Position numbers and translations under genes: made by a program
Source: UKL13-2 sp036394575
GTDB taxonomy: Bacteria > Pseudomonadota > Gammaproteobacteria > Burkholderiales > Usitatibacteraceae
Assembly (NCBI GenBank): GCA_036394575.1
Contig: DASWEY010000077.1
Location: 124,001 to 188,000 of the forward strand
Length of the DNA stretch: 64,000 nt
Reading direction: 5' to 3'
Notes under the pieces: model-generated
Databases searched by the model: none
Told to the model about the DNA's origin: nothing
The model's input: only the letters and a program-made list of their open reading frames with translations
In this document: positions 29,009 to 36,747 of the stretch, piece after piece
Numbering within the stretch: position 1 is the first letter of the stretch
Layout of the letters: every line of letters begins with the position of its first letter

Positions 29009-29983
29009 TTACTCGGTCAGTACCTTGAACTTGCCCAGCTCCAGCAATTTTTTCTGACGCTCTGCAATCAGCTTGTCGGGCGTTTTTTCCAGCAACTGTT
29101 TCAGATTGTCGGCAATCGCTTTTTTCAAGGTCAGCGCCATCGCCGCCGGATCGCGATGCGCGCCGCCCAGCGGTTCATTCAGCACCTTGTCGATCAGGCC
29201 CAGCGTCTTGAGTCTGGGCGCGGTGATATTCAGCGCCTCGGCCGCATCGCTCGCCCGCGCCTGGTCTTTCCACAGAATCGCCGCGCAGCCTTCCGGCGAA
29301 ATGACCGAGTAGGTCGAGTATTGCAGCATCAGGGTGGTATCGCCCACCGCGATCGCCAGCGCGCCGCCGGAACCGCCCTCGCCGATGATGGTGCAAATTA
29401 CCGGCACCCGCAGTCCGGCCAGCACATACAGATTGTGACCGATGGCCTCCGACTGGCCGCGCTCCTCGGCGCCCACGCCGGGGTAGGCGCCCGGCGTGTC
29501 GACAAAGGTCAGCAGGGGCACATTGAATTTTTCGGCCAGCTTCATCAGACGCAGGGCCTTGCGGTAGCCCTCGGGACGCGGCATGCCGAAATTGCGGAAC
29601 TGTCGCTCCTTGGTGTCGCGGCCTTTCTGATGGCCGATCACCATCACGCTATGGCCATTGAAGCGCGCCATGCCGCCGACAATGGCGGCGTCATCCGAGT
29701 AGGAACGGTCGCCGTGCAACTCCTCGAAGTCGGTCATCATCGCGCCGATGTAATCGAGCGTGTAGGGCCGCTGCGGGTGCCGCGCCACCTGGCTGATCTG
29801 CCAGGGGCTCAGCTTGGAAAAAATATCCTTGGTCAATCCCTGGCTCTTTTTGGCGAGCTTGTCGATCTCGGCCGAGATATCGACAGCCGAATCGTCCTGC
29901 ACAAATCGCAGCTCCTCGATTTTTGTTTCCAGCTCTGCGATCGGCTGTTCGAAATCAAGAAAATTAAATTTTGGTGTACTCAT
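29009..29983 (-). CDS. accA: Acetyl-CoA carboxylase carboxyltransferase subunit alpha
   Basis: 324 residues, normal length. Catalyses carboxyl transfer to acetyl-CoA (first committed step of fatty acid synthesis) with AccD. Signatures: LDFEQPIAELETKIEEL, KLSPWQISQVARHPQRPYTLDY, GDRSYSDDAAIVGG, PGAYPGVGAEERGQSEAIG and GEGGSGGALAIAVGD. It lies 24 nt upstream of tilS; accA-tilS is a common betaproteobacterial pair. Confidence 0.96.
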   Translation of the reverse strand: MSTPKFNFLDFEQPIAELETKIEELRFVQDDSAVDISAEIDKLAKKSQGLTKDIFSKLSPWQISQVARHPQRPYTLDYIGAMMTDFEELHGDRSYSDDAAIVGGMARFNGHSVMVIGHQKGRDTKERQFRNFGMPRPEGYRKALRLMKLAEKFNVPLLTFVDTPGAYPGVGAEERGQSEAIGHNLYVLAGLRVPVICTIIGEGGSGGALAIAVGDTTLMLQYSTYSVISPEGCAAILWKDQARASDAAEALNITAPRLKTLGLIDKVLNEPLGGAHRDPAAMALTLKKAIADNLKQLLEKTPDKLIAERQKKLLELGKFKVLTE

Positions 29984-30034
29984 CCGTGGGACTTAAATTG
30001 TTTGCTAACCGCGAATCATACCAACTCTGGTCGG

Positions 30035-30040
30035 TATAAT
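30035..30040 (+). promoter_or_regulatory. Possible -10 element for the adenosyltransferase gene
   Basis: A perfect TATAAT lies 28 nt upstream of the ATG at 30068. No good -35 hexamer is visible 16-18 nt upstream, so the promoter call rests on the -10 alone. Confidence 0.4.
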
Positions 30041-30067
30041 CGCCGCAACTGAAATGAGGGGCTGGAA

Positions 30068-30628
30068 ATGGGCAACAGATTGAGCAAAATCACCACCCGT
30101 ACCGGCGACGATGGTTCCACCGGGCTCGGCGACGGTTCGCGCACCCGCAAGTCGGCGCCGCGCGTGGCGGCCCTGGGCGAACTGGACGAGCTCAACAGCC
30201 AGATCGGGCTGCTGCTGACCGAACCGCTGCCGGCGCCGATTATCGCCCTGCTGACCCGCATCCAGAACCAGCTGTTCGACGTCGGCGGCGAAGTCTGCAT
30301 TCCCGGGCACCGCATGATCGACGCACAGTATGTGTTGTTTCTGGAGGAGGCCCTGCAGCACTGGAATGCGGACTTGCCGCCGCTGAAGGAATTCGTCCTG
30401 CCCAGTGGTTCGCGGGCGGCGGCGCTGGCCCATGTCGCGCGCACCGTGGCCAGACGTGCCGAGCGCTCGCTGGTAGCACTGGCCGCAAGCGAAGCGGTGG
30501 AAGCGTATCCGCTGCAATACCTGAACCGCCTTTCCGATCTGCTGTTTGTGCTGGCCAGGATTCTCAATCGCCACGCCGGGCTTGGGGATGTATGCTGGCG
30601 CCGCGAGCCCGCGCCACCGGCGGCATGA
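30068..30628 (+). CDS. PduO-type cob(I)alamin adenosyltransferase
   Basis: 186 residues. Transfers the adenosyl group of ATP to cobalamin to make coenzyme B12. N-terminal KITTRTGDDGSTGLGDGSR is the ATP-binding signature, followed by VAALGELDELNSQIGLL. VLPSGSRAAALAHVARTVARRAERSL and YLNRLSDLLFVLARILN complete the five-helix bundle. It is the PduO type, not the CobA type. A BtuF-like cobalamin-binding protein gene lies 1.3 kb downstream on the other strand. Confidence 0.92.
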   Translation: MGNRLSKITTRTGDDGSTGLGDGSRTRKSAPRVAALGELDELNSQIGLLLTEPLPAPIIALLTRIQNQLFDVGGEVCIPGHRMIDAQYVLFLEEALQHWNADLPPLKEFVLPSGSRAAALAHVARTVARRAERSLVALAASEAVEAYPLQYLNRLSDLLFVLARILNRHAGLGDVCWRREPAPPAA

Positions 30629-30675
30629 CCGCTATCCACAAGATGATTGTTCTTCAATTGAACTTCGCATAAGCC

Positions 30676-31239
30676 ATGGCCGATAATGAATTGAACGAGA
30701 GACTTGCCGCCCTGCTATCCCGCTGCGGCCTGCGCGACCGGCGCGCGTTCGCCGAATTGTATGAAGCCACCAAATCGAAACTGTTTGCGGTTTCGCTTCG
30801 TATAGTCAGGGAGCGGCAAATTGCCGAAGAGGCCCTGCAGGACAGCTTTGTGAACATCTGGAACAACGCCGGCAACTACGCCACTGCGAAAGCGGCTCCG
30901 ATGACCTGGATGACGGCGATCGTGCGCAATCGCAGTCTCGACATTGTGCGTCGCCCCCATCTGGAAACCCAGGATGAGGACGATTATTTCACCCAAAACT
31001 TTGAAGATGAGGCATTGAGTCCGCAGGAACAGTTGACCCAGGGCCGCGAAGCCGCCCGGGTGGAAAACTGCATGCAGGGTCTCGAGCCCGACCAGCGCCA
31101 GACCATTTACCTGGCCTTTTTTCACGGCCTCACCCACTCCGAAGTCGCCAGTCATCTCGGCAAGCCGCTGGGTACCATCAAGACCCATATCCGGCGCGGC
31201 CTGATGAAACTCAAAGAATGCCTGGAGGTGGTGCTATGA
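30676..31239 (+). CDS. ECF-type RNA polymerase sigma factor
   Basis: 187 residues. Region 2 is seen in FAELYEATKSKLFAVSLRIV and ERQIAEEALQDSFVNIWNNA, and TWMTAIVRNRSLDIVRR ends it. Region 4 is LEPDQRQTIYLAFFHGLTHS followed by EVASHLGKPLGTIKTHIRRG (helix-turn-helix). The next gene overlaps its stop codon and encodes a likely anti-sigma factor, so the pair forms a self-contained switch. The stimulus and regulon cannot be read from the sequence. Confidence 0.92.
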   Translation: MADNELNERLAALLSRCGLRDRRAFAELYEATKSKLFAVSLRIVRERQIAEEALQDSFVNIWNNAGNYATAKAAPMTWMTAIVRNRSLDIVRRPHLETQDEDDYFTQNFEDEALSPQEQLTQGREAARVENCMQGLEPDQRQTIYLAFFHGLTHSEVASHLGKPLGTIKTHIRRGLMKLKECLEVVL

Positions 31240-31946
31240 AACTCGATCACCCCGAGTTGCGCACGCGACTGTCCGCCGAGTATGTGCTTGGCACCCTGCG
31301 CGGCGGCGCCCGTCGCCGTTTCGAGGAATTCCTGCGCAGCGATTACGGGTTGCGACAGGAAGTGAGTTTCTGGGAGTCACGCCTCACGCCATTGGCCGAG
31401 CGCATCCAACCGGTGACGCCGCCGCAACGCGTTTGGAACAAGATCGAGGCGAGGATCGATGCGCAGCGCGCCGCCATGGTTTCCAAAACAGGATGGCTGA
31501 ACGGCCTTGCCCTGTGGCGCGGACTGGGCCTGGCGGCATCGGTTTTGCTGGTGGCAATGCTGGTGCTCAAAACCAGCCTTGCCCCGGTCGAGGGCCCCAG
31601 GATGATGGCGGTGCTGGAAGAAGCCGGCAGCGCGCGCATGGTCATCGAACAACCCCGGGCCGGCATGCTGAAGGCCCGCCTGGTGCGCGACTGGAAAACG
31701 TCCCCGGACAAGAGTCGTGAATTGTGGGTGATCCCCGCCAAGGGGGCGCCGCGTTCTCTTGGCCTGATGAATGATCAGGGCGAAACCATCATCCGCATGG
31801 CCGATCTGGACAGCAAGCTGGCCGATGGCGCGATCTTCGCGGTCACCTTGGAACCAAAGGCCGGTTCAGGCGGCTCGCCGACCGGGCCGGTATTGTGCAA
31901 AGGCGCCATTGCGCGCCTGCCGGGCAAGCCGGCGGGACAAATTTAA
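31236..31946 (+). CDS. Anti-sigma factor, RskA-like
   Basis: 236 residues. The N-terminus RTRLSAEYVLGTLRGGARRR followed by FEEFLRSDYGLRQEV matches the anti-sigma domain that clamps ECF sigma factors. One transmembrane helix (GLGLAASVLLVAMLVLKTSL) is followed by a periplasmic C-terminal domain like RskA (ELWVIPAKGAPRSLGLMND). It overlaps the sigma gene by 4 nt (ATGA), so they are co-translated. Zinc-binding HCC residues are not seen. Confidence 0.85.
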   Translation: MKLDHPELRTRLSAEYVLGTLRGGARRRFEEFLRSDYGLRQEVSFWESRLTPLAERIQPVTPPQRVWNKIEARIDAQRAAMVSKTGWLNGLALWRGLGLAASVLLVAMLVLKTSLAPVEGPRMMAVLEEAGSARMVIEQPRAGMLKARLVRDWKTSPDKSRELWVIPAKGAPRSLGLMNDQGETIIRMADLDSKLADGAIFAVTLEPKAGSGGSPTGPVLCKGAIARLPGKPAGQI

Positions 31947-31964
31947 TCCCGCGTATTCGCGCCG

Positions 31965-32852
31965 CTATCGAGGCCGGTCCGCGATCGATGACGCGCGTGC
32001 CCGGTCCAGCGCCGCGCACACTTGCCGCGCGCCTTCCGCCAGCCGCGGCCCGGTGCGCAACAAGGCATCGGCGCCGACCTGATAAATGCGCTGTTCATCC
32101 CAGGCCCTGAGCCCGCGATATTGGGGCGCCGGCGGCGTGGGTTCATTGGCGGGATACAGGATCGCCTCCGGCTGCAAACGGAACAATTCTTCGAGGGACG
32201 GCGTAAACACCAGCGGCACCTGATCGCGAAACACATTCACGCCGCCGCACAGGGAAATCACCTCGTCGATCGCGTGATGGCGATTGACGGTCATCAGCGG
32301 CAGGCGCGAGATCTCGAAAAACATCCGGACTTTCCGCTTGCCGAGGTTGGCACGGCGCAGCGTTTCAAACCGGCCTTCGATGCGTCGCGCCTCCGGCTCG
32401 GCGATCGCAGTCGTCCCGCCCAGCTTGCCGATGGCACGAATCGCCTGCGGCACATCGGCCAACTTGGCGACTTCCAGTACGAATACCGGCACGCCGAATT
32501 CGGCGACACGCTTGATATCGGTGTCGCGATTGCCGGATTTCCAGGCGATCACCAGATCCGGCTTGAGCGCCAGCAGCGCTTCCAGCGAAACGCCGGCAGC
32601 ATCGGCGACCTGCGGCAACCCCTTGGCTGCCGCCGGGAAATCGCTATACGCGGAAACGGCCACCAGCTTGCCACCGGCTCCCGCGGCGAAAATCAGTTCG
32701 GTCAATGAAGGCGCCAGGCTGACGATGCGCTCGGCAGGCTTGGCAAGCGCGACGACCTTGCCGTTGTCATCGACGACCGACACCGCTTGCGCTGAAGCGC
32801 ATGGCAATGCCAGCGCGGTCAGCAGCGCCAGCACCGTGGTCCGCGATTTCAA
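31965..32852 (-). CDS. BtuF-like periplasmic cobalamin/metal-chelate-binding protein
   Basis: 295 residues. A signal peptide (VLALLTALALPCASAQA) is followed by a helical-backbone metal-receptor fold: ERIVSLAPSLTELIFAAGAG, PQVADAAGVSLEALLALKPD and MTVNRHHAIDEVISLCGGVN. This is the BtuF group that delivers B12 to an ABC importer, but no BtuC or BtuD is nearby. The TTG at 32852 is the start: it overlaps the preceding stop (TTGA), and the frame upstream has no homology. It shares a transcript with the DAHP synthase genes. Confidence 0.8.
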   Translation of the reverse strand: MKSRTTVLALLTALALPCASAQAVSVVDDNGKVVALAKPAERIVSLAPSLTELIFAAGAGGKLVAVSAYSDFPAAAKGLPQVADAAGVSLEALLALKPDLVIAWKSGNRDTDIKRVAEFGVPVFVLEVAKLADVPQAIRAIGKLGGTTAIAEPEARRIEGRFETLRRANLGKRKVRMFFEISRLPLMTVNRHHAIDEVISLCGGVNVFRDQVPLVFTPSLEELFRLQPEAILYPANEPTPPAPQYRGLRAWDEQRIYQVGADALLRTGPRLAEGARQVCAALDRARASSIADRPR

Positions 32853-33751
32853 TGTCTGACCCGTTGCGCCAGCGCGACGCGTTGTTCGTAAGCGGCGCGC
32901 GCGATCGCCACATCTTCCAGAAAGTACGGCAGTTCCTGCAGATTGATTGCCTGCTGCGCATCGACCAGCGATTTTTTCGGCTGCGGGTGCATGTCCACCA
33001 GCAGCATATTGGCGCCGGCAATCACGCCCTGCGCGGCGACATGAAAAATATCCAGGATGCCGTCCGGCGAGGCGCCGCGCGCGCCCACCGAATGCGAGGG
33101 ATCGACGCAGACCGGCATGCGCGTCATGCGCTGCACCACCGGCACATGGCCGAAATCGACCAGATTGCGATGCGGATCGCCGAAGTTGGTCTTCATGCCG
33201 CGCAGGCCGAAAATGATCTGGGTATTGCCCTCGCTGGCGCAATATTCGGCGGCCATCAGCGATTCGTCGAGGGTGATGCCGAAGCCGCGCTTGAGCAGGA
33301 TGGGGAACTCGTGCTGGCGGCCCACCGCCTTGAGCAGTTCGAAGTTCTGCGTATTGCGCGTGCCGATCTGCAGCATCACGCCGGTCGGCTTGCCGCTGAT
33401 GCGCAGCGCCTCATCGATTTCATCCAGATGCGATTCGCGCGTCACTTCCATGGAAATGACCTTGATGCCGTACTTGCCGGCCAGCTCGAACACCCAGGGC
33501 AGGCATTCGCCGCCCATGCCCTGAAACGAATATGGACTGGTGCGCGGCTTGTAGGCGCCCATGCGCGCGCATACCTGGCCATGTTCGCGCAGGCAGGCGA
33601 ACGTCTGTTCGACGAACTCGCGCGTATCGACCGCATTGAGTCCGGCGAAAGTGTGCAGATTGTTCTGGCTGAAGGTGACGCCGTTATAGGTGAAGGAAGT
33701 ATCGTGCTCGTCGGCCTGATGGCGGCCGAGAATGCGCAGTTCAATGGCCAT
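32849..33751 (-). CDS. DAHP synthase, type I-beta-like
   Basis: 300 residues. TIM-barrel enzyme of the DAHP/KDO8P synthase family, joining phosphoenolpyruvate and erythrose-4-phosphate. Motifs: ARMGAYKPRTSPYSFQGMGG, LLKRGFGITLDESLMAAEYC, and PVCVDPSHSVGAR. The KPRTSPYSFQG motif marks the I-beta DAHP synthases rather than KDO8P synthase. It lacks an added N-terminal regulatory domain. It begins 2 nt after aroG stops and overlaps the BtuF-like gene by 4 nt, so the three are one operon. Confidence 0.82.
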   Translation of the reverse strand: MAIELRILGRHQADEHDTSFTYNGVTFSQNNLHTFAGLNAVDTREFVEQTFACLREHGQVCARMGAYKPRTSPYSFQGMGGECLPWVFELAGKYGIKVISMEVTRESHLDEIDEALRISGKPTGVMLQIGTRNTQNFELLKAVGRQHEFPILLKRGFGITLDESLMAAEYCASEGNTQIIFGLRGMKTNFGDPHRNLVDFGHVPVVQRMTRMPVCVDPSHSVGARGASPDGILDIFHVAAQGVIAGANMLLVDMHPQPKKSLVDAQQAINLQELPYFLEDVAIARAAYEQRVALAQRVRH

Positions 33752-33753
33752 GC

Positions 33754-34896
33754 CTACTCCGGCTGGCTGCGGGTGGCGATGCGCCGGGCGCGCACGGCTT
33801 CGGCCAGTCCGTTCAGCATCGTTTCGGTATCGGCCCAGTTGATGCAGGCATCGGTCACCGACACGCCATAGGCCAGCGGCTTGCCGGGAACGATATCCTG
33901 GCGGCCGGGATTGATATGGCTCTCGACCATCACGCCGATGATGCGCGGATCGCCCGCCGCGATCTGCGCGCCGACATCGGCGGCCACCTCCATCTGCTTC
34001 TGGTATTGCTTGGACGAATTGGCATGCGAGAAATCGACCATCACACGCTGCGCGAGACCGGCGGCGGCGAGTTCCTTGCAGGCGCCTTCAACGCTGGCGG
34101 CGTCGTAGTTCGGCGTCTTGCCGCCGCGCAGGATCACGTGGCAGTCCTCGTTGCCGCTGGTCGAGACGATGGCCGAATGGCCGGCCTTGGTCACCGACAG
34201 AAAATGATGCGGGGCCGCGGCCGCTTTCATGGCATCGACCGCGATCTTGATATTGCCGTCGGTGCCGTTTTTGAAACCCACCGGGCAAGAAAGACCGGAG
34301 GCCAGCTGGCGATGCGACTGGCTTTCGGTGGTACGCGCGCCGATCGCGCCCCAGGCGATCAGATCGGCGAAATACTGCGGCGAGATCAGGTCCAGGTATT
34401 CGGTGGCGGCGGCCAGGCCCATTTCATTGATGGCCAGTAGCAGCTTGCGCGACAGACGCAAACCCTTGTTGATGTCGTGGCTTTCGTCCAGATTGGGATC
34501 GTTGATGAACCCCTTCCAGCCGACCGTGGTGCGCGGTTTCTCGAAGTACACGCGCATGACGATGGTGAGGTCGGGTTCCAGCGTCAGGCGCAAGGCTTGC
34601 AGGCGCGTGGCGTAATCCACGGCGGCATCGTAATCGTGGATCGAACAGGGGCCGACGATCACCAGCAGGCGGTCGTCGCCGCGATGCATGATGCGGTGGA
34701 TTTCCTGGCGCGCGCGGAACACCGTCGCCGAGGCATGATCGGTGATGGGAAACTCATGCATCAGTGCCGCGGGCGGCGCCAGCTCGATGATTTCACGTAC
34801 GCGCAAATCGTCGGTGTTGTAAACCATGGCCTCTTCCTGGGTGACAAGTTGCAGTTTGGCTTTTGGACTTGCTGTGGCGCTCGCTTGCTGGGTCAT
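33754..34896 (-). CDS. aroG: DAHP synthase, type I-alpha (AroG/AroF/AroH family)
   Basis: 380 residues. First enzyme of the shikimate pathway. Family motifs are YNTDDLRVREIIELAPPAAL, VIVGPCSIHDYDAAVDYATR, YFEKPRTTVGWKGFINDPNL, GAIGARTTESQSHRQLASGL, VGFKNGTDGNIKIAVDAMKA and DFSHANSSKQYQKQ. The start has GGAG 8 nt upstream. Upstream lies an attenuator with an aromatic-rich leader peptide, so expression is probably controlled by Phe/Tyr(/Trp)-tRNA charging. Which amino acid inhibits the enzyme cannot be told. Confidence 0.93.
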   Translation of the reverse strand: MTQQASATASPKAKLQLVTQEEAMVYNTDDLRVREIIELAPPAALMHEFPITDHASATVFRARQEIHRIMHRGDDRLLVIVGPCSIHDYDAAVDYATRLQALRLTLEPDLTIVMRVYFEKPRTTVGWKGFINDPNLDESHDINKGLRLSRKLLLAINEMGLAAATEYLDLISPQYFADLIAWGAIGARTTESQSHRQLASGLSCPVGFKNGTDGNIKIAVDAMKAAAAPHHFLSVTKAGHSAIVSTSGNEDCHVILRGGKTPNYDAASVEGACKELAAAGLAQRVMVDFSHANSSKQYQKQMEVAADVGAQIAAGDPRIIGVMVESHINPGRQDIVPGKPLAYGVSVTDACINWADTETMLNGLAEAVRARRIATRSQPE

Positions 34897-34940
34897 TCTC
34901 GCACTCCGTTGGATGATTTGCCTGCAACATTACCGGGCAT

Positions 34941-34977
34941 AAAAAAACCGCCGGTGTTGTTGTCGGCGGTTTTCTGG
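34941..34977 (-). terminator. Attenuator terminator in the aroG leader
   Basis: On the minus strand AAAACCGCCG, a 10-nt loop and CGGCGGTTTT form a 10-bp stem that runs into a seven-T tract (complement of 34941-34947). It ends 44 nt before the aroG start codon and 17 nt after the leader peptide stop, the geometry of an amino-acid attenuator. Confidence 0.9.
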
Positions 34978-35023
34978 AAATTGGTTGCTCGCTTTACGCT
35001 TGCGCACTACCCTTCCAGCCGCC
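34965..35023 (-). promoter_or_regulatory. Antiterminator pairing in the aroG leader
   Basis: GGCGGCTGG (complement of 35015-35023, inside the leader peptide codons) can pair with CCAG-AAAA-CCGCC (complement of 34965-34977), giving CTGG:CCAG plus GGCGG:CCGCC with a four-A bulge. This uses the 5' arm of the terminator stem, so the two structures exclude each other. Confidence 0.75.
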
Positions 35024-35071
35024 CCGGCCCGGAAAAAAGGTGTACCAAAAATAAAACGCGCGAATGTTCAT
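34994..35071 (-). CDS. Aromatic-rich leader peptide of the aroG operon
   Basis: 25 residues beginning MNIRAFYFWYTFF. Eight residues are aromatic: Phe 6, 8, 12, 13; Tyr 7, 10; Trp 9, 19. Six of them fall in the seven codons 6-10 and 12-13. The stop codon lies 17 nt before the terminator hairpin. Stalling of a ribosome on these codons when charged Phe-, Tyr- or Trp-tRNA is scarce would leave the antiterminator arm (35015-35023) free and let transcription continue into aroG. Too short for standard gene callers. No strong Shine-Dalgarno is seen; a -10-like TAGTAT lies only 7 nt upstream, so translation may be leaderless. Confidence 0.85.
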   Translation of the reverse strand: MNIRAFYFWYTFFPGRGGWKGSAQA

Positions 35072-35078
35072 GTGCCCG

Positions 35079-35108
35079 ATACTAGCAGGGGTTTTGTGTG
35101 GCGCGCAA
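35079..35108 (-). promoter_or_regulatory. Putative promoter of the aroG operon
   Basis: TTGCGC (35108-35103) and TAGTAT (35084-35079) on the minus strand, spaced by 18 nt, lie between the msrB stop and the leader peptide. Both hexamers are weak matches (3/6 and 4/6). The predicted transcript start falls at or within a base or two of the leader ATG. Confidence 0.45.
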
Positions 35109-35138
35109 GTTCCAAAGCGCGCTGCAGGTTTGAAACCA

Positions 35139-35681
35139 CTAGGCCGCGGGCTTGAAAACCAGCGAGACGCCGTTATTGCACCAGCGCTGTCCGGTGGGCT
35201 GCGGTCCGTCGTTGAAGACGTGGCCGTGATGCCCGCCGCAGCGTGCGCAATGGTATTCGGTGCGCGGAAAAATCAATTTGAAATCGCGACTGGTGTCGAA
35301 CGCACCGGGCAGGGTGGTAAAAAAACTCGGCCAGCCGGTGCCGCTGTCGAACTTCATCTCCGAGGTGTAGACCGGCAGGTCGCAGGCCGAGCAATGGAAC
35401 ACGCCCTTGCGTTTTTCATCGTTCAGCGGGCTGCTGAACGGGCGCTCGGTGCCCTCCTTGCGCAACACATCGAACTGCGCGGGCGTCAGCTTTTGCTTCC
35501 ACTCGGCGTCGCTCAATTTCAGTTTTTCGATTTTTGGCGCGATGCCGCCTGCCTGTTGTATGGCCATTTTCACCGCCTCCGCTGTGGGTTGCTTGGGTCC
35601 GCCCTGCGCATTTGCCAGTATCGGAAAGTTTGCCGCACCGGCCGCACCCAACAGGCCGGAAAGAAAGGTTCTGCGTTTCAT
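35139..35681 (-). CDS. msrB: Exported peptide-methionine (R)-S-oxide reductase
   Basis: 180 residues. Repairs oxidised methionine (R-sulfoxide). A twin-arginine signal (MKRRTFLSGLLGAAGA) suggests folding before export to the periplasm. The zinc sites are Cys97/Cys100 (HCSAC) and Cys145/Cys148 (HCARC). The catalytic cysteine is Cys168 in RWCNN, and FDSGTGWPSF is the MsrB motif. The ATG at 35681 is preferred because it begins the Tat signal and follows GGAGAT; the frame upstream has no homology. Confidence 0.92.
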   Translation of the reverse strand: MKRRTFLSGLLGAAGAANFPILANAQGGPKQPTAEAVKMAIQQAGGIAPKIEKLKLSDAEWKQKLTPAQFDVLRKEGTERPFSSPLNDEKRKGVFHCSACDLPVYTSEMKFDSGTGWPSFFTTLPGAFDTSRDFKLIFPRTEYHCARCGGHHGHVFNDGPQPTGQRWCNNGVSLVFKPAA

Positions 35682-35809
35682 GCGATCTCCAGGATGGTTT
35701 CGTTTGCTTGAAGCTTTGGTCGCCGGATTGCGCAAAAGTTTACAAGCGATGCTGCTGATACGGCCCGAGTGCCGCCGCGGTTGCAATTGCACACGGCATC
35801 GCGCCCCGC

Positions 35810-36427
35810 TCAGGCCACAAACTGCAGGATCGCCAGATAGTGGATCGCCGCCCCTCCCAACACAAACAGATGCCAGATGCCATGCCAGTGCTTGAATTTC
35901 TCGTCAAAAAAATAGAACACCGTACCGGCGGTATAGACCACGCCGCCGGCCGCCACCCATAAAAAACCGGCCCAGCTCAGCGCATGGATCATCGGCACCA
36001 CGCCGATCACGGCGATCCAGCCCATCACCACATAGATGGCCAGTGAAGGGTAACGCTGGCCGCGCGCCAGGGTCAGTTCCTGCACGATACCGAGTACTGC
36101 CAGCCCCCAGACCACGCCGAACAGGGCCCAGCCCCAAGGCCCGCGCAGGGTCACCAGGGTGAAGGGTGTGTAGGTGCCGGCGATCAGCAGGTAGATGGCG
36201 CTGTGATCGAGTTTGCGGAAGACATTCTTCGCCCGGCCGCGAGTGCTGTGGTACAGGGTGGAAATACTGAACAGCAGGATCAGGGTCGCGCCGTAGATGG
36301 CAAAACTGACGACCTTGAAGGCATCGCCGTGCAACGCGCCCAGCACGATCAGGGACACGGCGCCGACCAGGGCCAGAATCGCGCCGGCAAGGTGGGTATA
36401 GCCATTGAATCTTTCGCCTCGATACAT
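35810..36427 (-). CDS. trhA: Hemolysin III / TrhA family membrane protein
   Basis: 205 residues, seven hydrophobic helices, PAQR-like family. The start YRGERFNGYTHLAGAILALV has the conserved His; STLYHSTRG, LDHSAIYLLIAGTYTPF and the C-terminal FKHWHGIWHLFVLGGAAIHY carry the metal-site histidines of the hemolysin-III/adiponectin-receptor superfamily. The name hemolysin is historical; in bacteria these proteins affect membrane lipid homeostasis. It runs the same way as msrB, 128 nt upstream of it. Confidence 0.88.
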   Translation of the reverse strand: MYRGERFNGYTHLAGAILALVGAVSLIVLGALHGDAFKVVSFAIYGATLILLFSISTLYHSTRGRAKNVFRKLDHSAIYLLIAGTYTPFTLVTLRGPWGWALFGVVWGLAVLGIVQELTLARGQRYPSLAIYVVMGWIAVIGVVPMIHALSWAGFLWVAAGGVVYTAGTVFYFFDEKFKHWHGIWHLFVLGGAAIHYLAILQFVA

Positions 36428-36747
36428 GGGCTGCCCGCTCCGATCTTTGTGCTATTTCCATGAACTGCGGCCGACTGCGCGACATTTCAACGTCCTGTCG
36501 AGCATAGCAAAACATTGCGCCTGCAATATGTCAGCGGCTCATTGGGCGTGACCCCTTGTGGGATTCGCTGCAAATCTCTGAATTGGCAGGCTTTAATACC
36601 GTTTTTCGCGCAACCGATCGCGCTCGCGGGTCGGCACCATGACATTCAGCAACAGCGCGTTTTTCCGGTCGTGATTTGAAAAGCGTCGCGCCCCCAGCCG
36701 TCGCAACACCTGATTTTCCCGTCAACGTACCATCAACGTATCAACGC
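36428..36747. other. Intergenic region without a supported gene
   Basis: 320 nt between two leftward genes. It should hold the trhA promoter. A short repeated GTCAACGTACCATCAACGTA-type motif is present near 36720. I see no gene, repeat family copy or clear terminator. Confidence 0.5.

Noticed and set aside
31965..32852. Cobalamin riboswitch for the BtuF-like gene
   Set aside because: The gene start overlaps the preceding gene, leaving no leader, and no B12-box-like sequence was seen upstream of the operon or of the adenosyltransferase gene.
35879..35900. Sequence GCCAGTGCTTGAATTT resembling an arm of the 66-bp repeat
   Set aside because: It lies inside the trhA coding region at a conserved HWHGIW motif and has no second arm or centre.
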